Source: Liquidambar formosana | Lineage: Eukaryota; Streptophyta; Magnoliopsida; Saxifragales; Altingiaceae | Direction: 5' to 3' | Length of the DNA: 64,000 bases | NCBI GenBank assembly: GCA_039720395.1 | Contig: CM077824.1 | Coordinates: forward strand, 29,243,613-29,307,612 | In this document: positions 60,751 to 64,000 of the stretch, in pieces | Position numbering within the stretch: the first letter of the stretch is position 1 | Layout: each line of letters opens with the position of its first letter | Program-made: the position numbers and the translations under genes | Notes under the pieces: model-generated | Databases searched by the model: none | What the model was told of the DNA's origin: nothing | What the model saw: only the letters and a program-made list of their open reading frames with translations

Positions 60751-61342
60751 TGATAAGTAATGGAAGCCATTGGATGGCTCCAATGGCTCAAATTAAAATC
60801 CCTGACGTCATGCTGTCTGCTGTATTTTTTGAAAAAGGAATACGAAAATTGCAAACCATGGCTCTAGTTCGGACACCAAACCTCCTATCACTCAAGTATA
60901 CAAGCGCCGACATCATCATACAGCTCAATCAATGGCCTTATGGATTGACTAATTGGATAGCAATCATGGACCAGATTAGCTTTACTTGGGGACCAAGCTC
61001 ATCAGCTTTATTTGGAGTAATCATGGACCATTACATCAGCTTTACTTGCGGACCAAGCTCTTCAGCTTTACTTGGAGCCCAAGCTAATTTTATATTTTAT
61101 TACTATTTAGTTTAGATCTTAGTTTTCTATGCCTATAAATAAGGCATCATTTTTTTGTAAACATTGGATGCTATGAATGAATTAACTCCTTGATGTTTAT
61201 TGTTTGGTGCTGAATCCAAACAACACCTTAGGTGCGAAGCCTAGGTTCTTCCCCCTCTCCTCTTCTTCTCTCATCTATTCTCTATTCTCTCTCTGTAATC
61301 ATGTTTAAGTGATTGTGTGTGTGTGTGTGATGTGCTGCATCA
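60751..61342 (+). repeat. 5' LTR (approximate start)
   Basis: The right border is firm (CATCA, then AATT, then the primer site). It contains CTATAAATAAGGC as TATA box, downstream CT-rich sequence and a TTGGTGCTGAATCC-like R/U5 part. It includes a local duplication of an AGCTTTACTTGNGGACCAAG block (60979-61002 and 61039-61062). The left border is inferred from a TG dinucleotide only. Confidence 0.6.
61134..61141 (+). promoter_or_regulatory. TATA box of LTR promoter
   Basis: TATAAATA within CCTATAAATAAGG, about 210 bp upstream of the LTR end, the expected place for retrotransposon transcription start. Confidence 0.7.
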
Positions 61343-61346
61343 AATT

Positions 61347-61358
61347 TGGTATCAGAGC
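61347..61358 (+). other. Primer binding site (tRNA-iMet)
   Basis: TGGTATCAGAGC, complementary to initiator Met tRNA 3' end, 4 bases after the LTR. Confidence 0.93.
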
Positions 61359-62945
61359 AAACCTCAATCCATGGAGTCGAAATCTTCCACCAAGCCACGT
61401 TTCATGATGCCCCACAAGTTCTTCTAGCAGAAGAGAACTTTCCCTTTCCCATTCCTTCCACACAAGATCTATGCTATCACATGCAAAGCCACCCTCGAAC
61501 AAGCCCAGAAAATTGAAACTCAACCCAAGAAATCCACCACACCCCTTTGCTTCTGTCTCTGAAAACCTAAAGACCCAAACTCCATTCAGACCTCAAACAA
61601 CCCTTCCCCTTGTACAAATCACAATACCCGTACACCCTCCTCATCCACTGTCAAACCCAAAACCCTAGCCCTTACACCACAAATCGAACCACAGTTGGCT
61701 TTTGCCAACATCTCATAAAACCCACCATCATCACACAACAAGGCAAGCTTCAAGTCAGATCACCGACGCCGACCTCTCTTGGCTTCAATTTCTCTCTGCT
61801 GTGGTGTTACCACTGTCATCGAACTTGGATTTGCGTGCCAAAGCTTCATCGTCGAGCTGCCGTTGCCCTTTTGCCGTCGATTCATAGCCATCGGTTTTGT
61901 TGGCGATTCTTGTCGTTGACGACCCGCCTCTGCAGTCGAACTCCGTTGTTTGCATCGAACCAAGCCCATCGTTGCTGTTGATCTCTCACCATCAGCCCTT
62001 GCCGCCAGTCTCACTGCTCAATCTTGTTGTCAAAAGGCCCTTCTCCCTTCTTCTTTCTCTCTCTCTCTCTCTCCACTTCACTAGAAGCTTTAGGAAACTC
62101 AGCCCTTTGGGCCTTAGGTATATAAGATAAGAGAAGAATAGGCTTGTTTGGTTACAACTTTTGATTGCCCAAGTAGTAAATAAATAGTTCTTAGAACTTG
62201 GATAAGGTTATTCCAATCGCGGATTAACTATTTTGCAATTGGAATTTGTTGTCTAGTTCATAGATAGAGTTCTCCTCCATTCAACTCAGGCTATTCCAAA
62301 CGAGGATAGGCTATTCTAGCTGAATCAAAATTACGGACAGCGTTATCCTCAACTCAATCCATGTTACTCTAATCCAGAATACTATATTCCTATTCTTTAG
62401 TTGATTTAAATTGTTTATTTAAAATTGAATCAATTAATTCTAGTGTGCTTGATTGGAAATTAGCCCCCCACCCAAAAATAAATTAAAAAATAAATAGATT
62501 GTGTTGCCCACTTTGCAAATCCACCCCTACTTGTTACCACTTTGTTCTAATTAGCCTTCAATTACTCTGAACCATTCTAAAATTCTTTAGGCAATTGGTT
62601 CGATTTATTAACTGTGGAGTTTAACCAAATTAGTGGTAGTGTATGGTATATTCATTTAATTGCAACTTTGAATACTAGCACTACTTGTTTGCAATTTTTA
62701 TCTCGAATTAGGGACTAAGTCTCCTCCATTAAAAGGCTTATTGGACCATAGTGAGTTAAAAACTAAAATAAAAATAAAAATAAAAACCCCTGGTTAGAAG
62801 TTGTTTGCTAATCTTATTCACATATAGTTTCTTAGTGTCATACATTTAGGGAGCCCTGTTACAACTAGCACCCCACACCAAGTCCACCTTTTGCATGCAC
62901 TTACATAGTGGTTGTGACACATCTAGTTCTGAGTGTAATCCAATC

Positions 62946-64000
62946 ATGGAGTCTAACCAAGTAGAACACCTAAGGAAACTCATTCAGGATTTGTGTGCCA
63001 AATTTGATTCCAAGTTTGATGAAGAGCATGCTCGAGCTAACGCTCAATTTGAGATGACAGAAGCCTCAATTCAAAAGTTTTCTAATTACATTGAAGGCAA
63101 AGCTTCCCATATGGGAGGCGCCCACGCCAACAATGAAGATAAGTTTTCCCCTAGGACATTTCATCAAGATAACCTTATCTAAGGACATGCTCCACACATC
63201 CCACACCATAGAGTCCCTGAGAAAAACTAAAATCGGCCTATGTTACATGGACACTTCAAAATGTGTGAAGTACTCGTGTTAGACACATGTGACATGGGTG
63301 TGGGTACTACTACCGGACACTTTAATATAGTGAGAAATCTTTGCAAAGTAGACCAATCCGACACTTGGACACATATCCGCACGCGACACCCAAACCCAAG
63401 TCCATGTAACATAGCAATCGGCAACATGTTGATTATAGGGAATTTAGAGATCCTAATGAGAGAATTAAGGGAGCAATCAAAATTGAAGCCCCTACCTTTG
63501 ATGGTCACCTTGACCCAAAAGCCTTCACAGATTGGTTGCGTGAGATGGACCACTTCTTTGAGTGGTATGAGTTGTCAGAAGATTGAAAAGTTAGGTTTGC
63601 CAAAATAAAACTCATTGGCAAGGCTAAACTCTTCTGGAAAAGTACCGAACTCTTACTACTCAGGAGACACCAGCCTACTATCATTGATTGGCTAGAGATG
63701 AAAGAGAAACTTAAAGACAAATATTTACCCCAATCATACCAAGGCAACCTACTTAATCAATGGAATAACTTGAGACAAGGAAACAGGTCGGCCACCGAGT
63801 ACATCACTCAGTTTGATGAGTTCATGATGCGATATGATGTAGTCGAGGACAAACGTATGACATTAAGTAGGTTTAGGAAGGGCCTTAATGACGACCTCTA
63901 AAAGGAACTTGTTTTATGTGAGGTCACTACCCTAGACTAGGCTTACATTTTAGTCCAAAACTATGAGTTGGTCACTTAGGCCCAGTTCGAAAAACGCTTT
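62946..64000 (+). pseudogene. Broken retrotransposon gag
   Basis: ATG at 62946 (MESNQVEHLRKLIQDLCAKF), an N-terminal coiled region. The frame is interrupted near 63180-63230 and then by a MITE. It resumes near 63478 (PTFDGHLDP, FTDWLREMDHFFEWYEL) with in-frame TGA at 63584, then the retrotransposon gag core (KLKDKYLPQSYQGNLLNQWN, RFRKGLNDDL) with TAA at 63899. Dead coding copy. The zinc knuckle, if present, is beyond the window. Confidence 0.8.
63238..63415. mobile_element. MITE inserted in gag, about 178 bp
   Basis: TIR CTATGTTACATGGAC at the left and the inverse GTCCATGTAACATAG at the right. A 7 bp direct repeat AATCGGC flanks it (63231-63237 and 63416-63422). Interior GACAC/GTGTC-rich and non-coding. 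The gag reading on both sides belongs to the host retrotransposon, so the MITE arrived later. Confidence 0.8.

Larger units (their letters stand above)
60751..64000 (+). mobile_element. LTR retrotransposon 5' part, cut by window end
   Basis: A promoter-bearing LTR ends CATCA at 61342, four bases before a tRNA-iMet primer site. A roughly 1.6 kb leader (61359-62945, containing simple TAAAA repeats and no clear gene) precedes gag. The gag reading is plant LTR-retrotransposon type, probably Ty3/gypsy. The pol region and 3' LTR are outside the window. The start 60751 (TGATAAG) is the best TG but unverified. Confidence 0.8.

Overview
This is a transposon-rich nuclear window from a flowering plant, probably a woody or otherwise large-genome dicot. 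The evidence is spliced plant genes (a REVEILLE-type clock MYB, an alpha-expansin, an ATG5 autophagy gene), plant-type retroelements with tRNA-iMet primer sites, and many MITEs. There is no bacterial, organellar or viral signature. The species cannot be named from the sequence.

Layout. 1-3.1 kb: AT-rich intergenic DNA with a Stowaway MITE nested inside a larger inverted-repeat element. 3.9-7.1 kb: complete RVE1-like gene (6 coding exons, + strand). 9.4-13.6 kb: decayed Ty3/gypsy element (- strand), then a diverged 170-190 bp tandem repeat. 15.3-24.5 kb: EXPA11-like expansin gene (+ strand) in two exons split by an 8.4 kb intron that contains a 5'-truncated LINE, a SINE and MITE-like hairpins. 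24.9-29.9 kb: young, structurally complete chromovirus (Reina-like Ty3/gypsy, - strand) with 273 bp LTRs differing at two positions and a CTCTA target duplication, but with coding lesions. 30-40 kb: SINE, hairpins, a 2.4 kb hAT-like element with exon-like coding inside, a Tourist-like MITE, a MULE-like element and a TRIM-like remnant. 40-43.7 kb: 5'-truncated LINE (- strand) with RT and RNase H. 45.4-46.5 kb: broken intronless PC-esterase-type membrane protein gene (- strand). 47.7-51.1 kb: minisatellite, a Mutator-like MITE with about 245 bp TIRs and 9 bp target duplication, SINE and LINE fragments. 52.2-52.8 kb: last two coding exons of ATG5 (- strand). 54.3-60.4 kb: full-length dead LINE (+ strand) bounded by a 16 bp target duplication. 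60.75-64 kb: start of another LTR retrotransposon with its own MITE inside gag, cut by the window end.

Only RVE1, the expansin and ATG5 look like functional host genes, and they have no evident joint pathway. The rest is a layered record of insertions. The same LINE family has hit both the expansin intron and the DNA upstream of the visible ATG5 exons, and the ATG5 5' exons are either outside the window beyond the insertions or missing.
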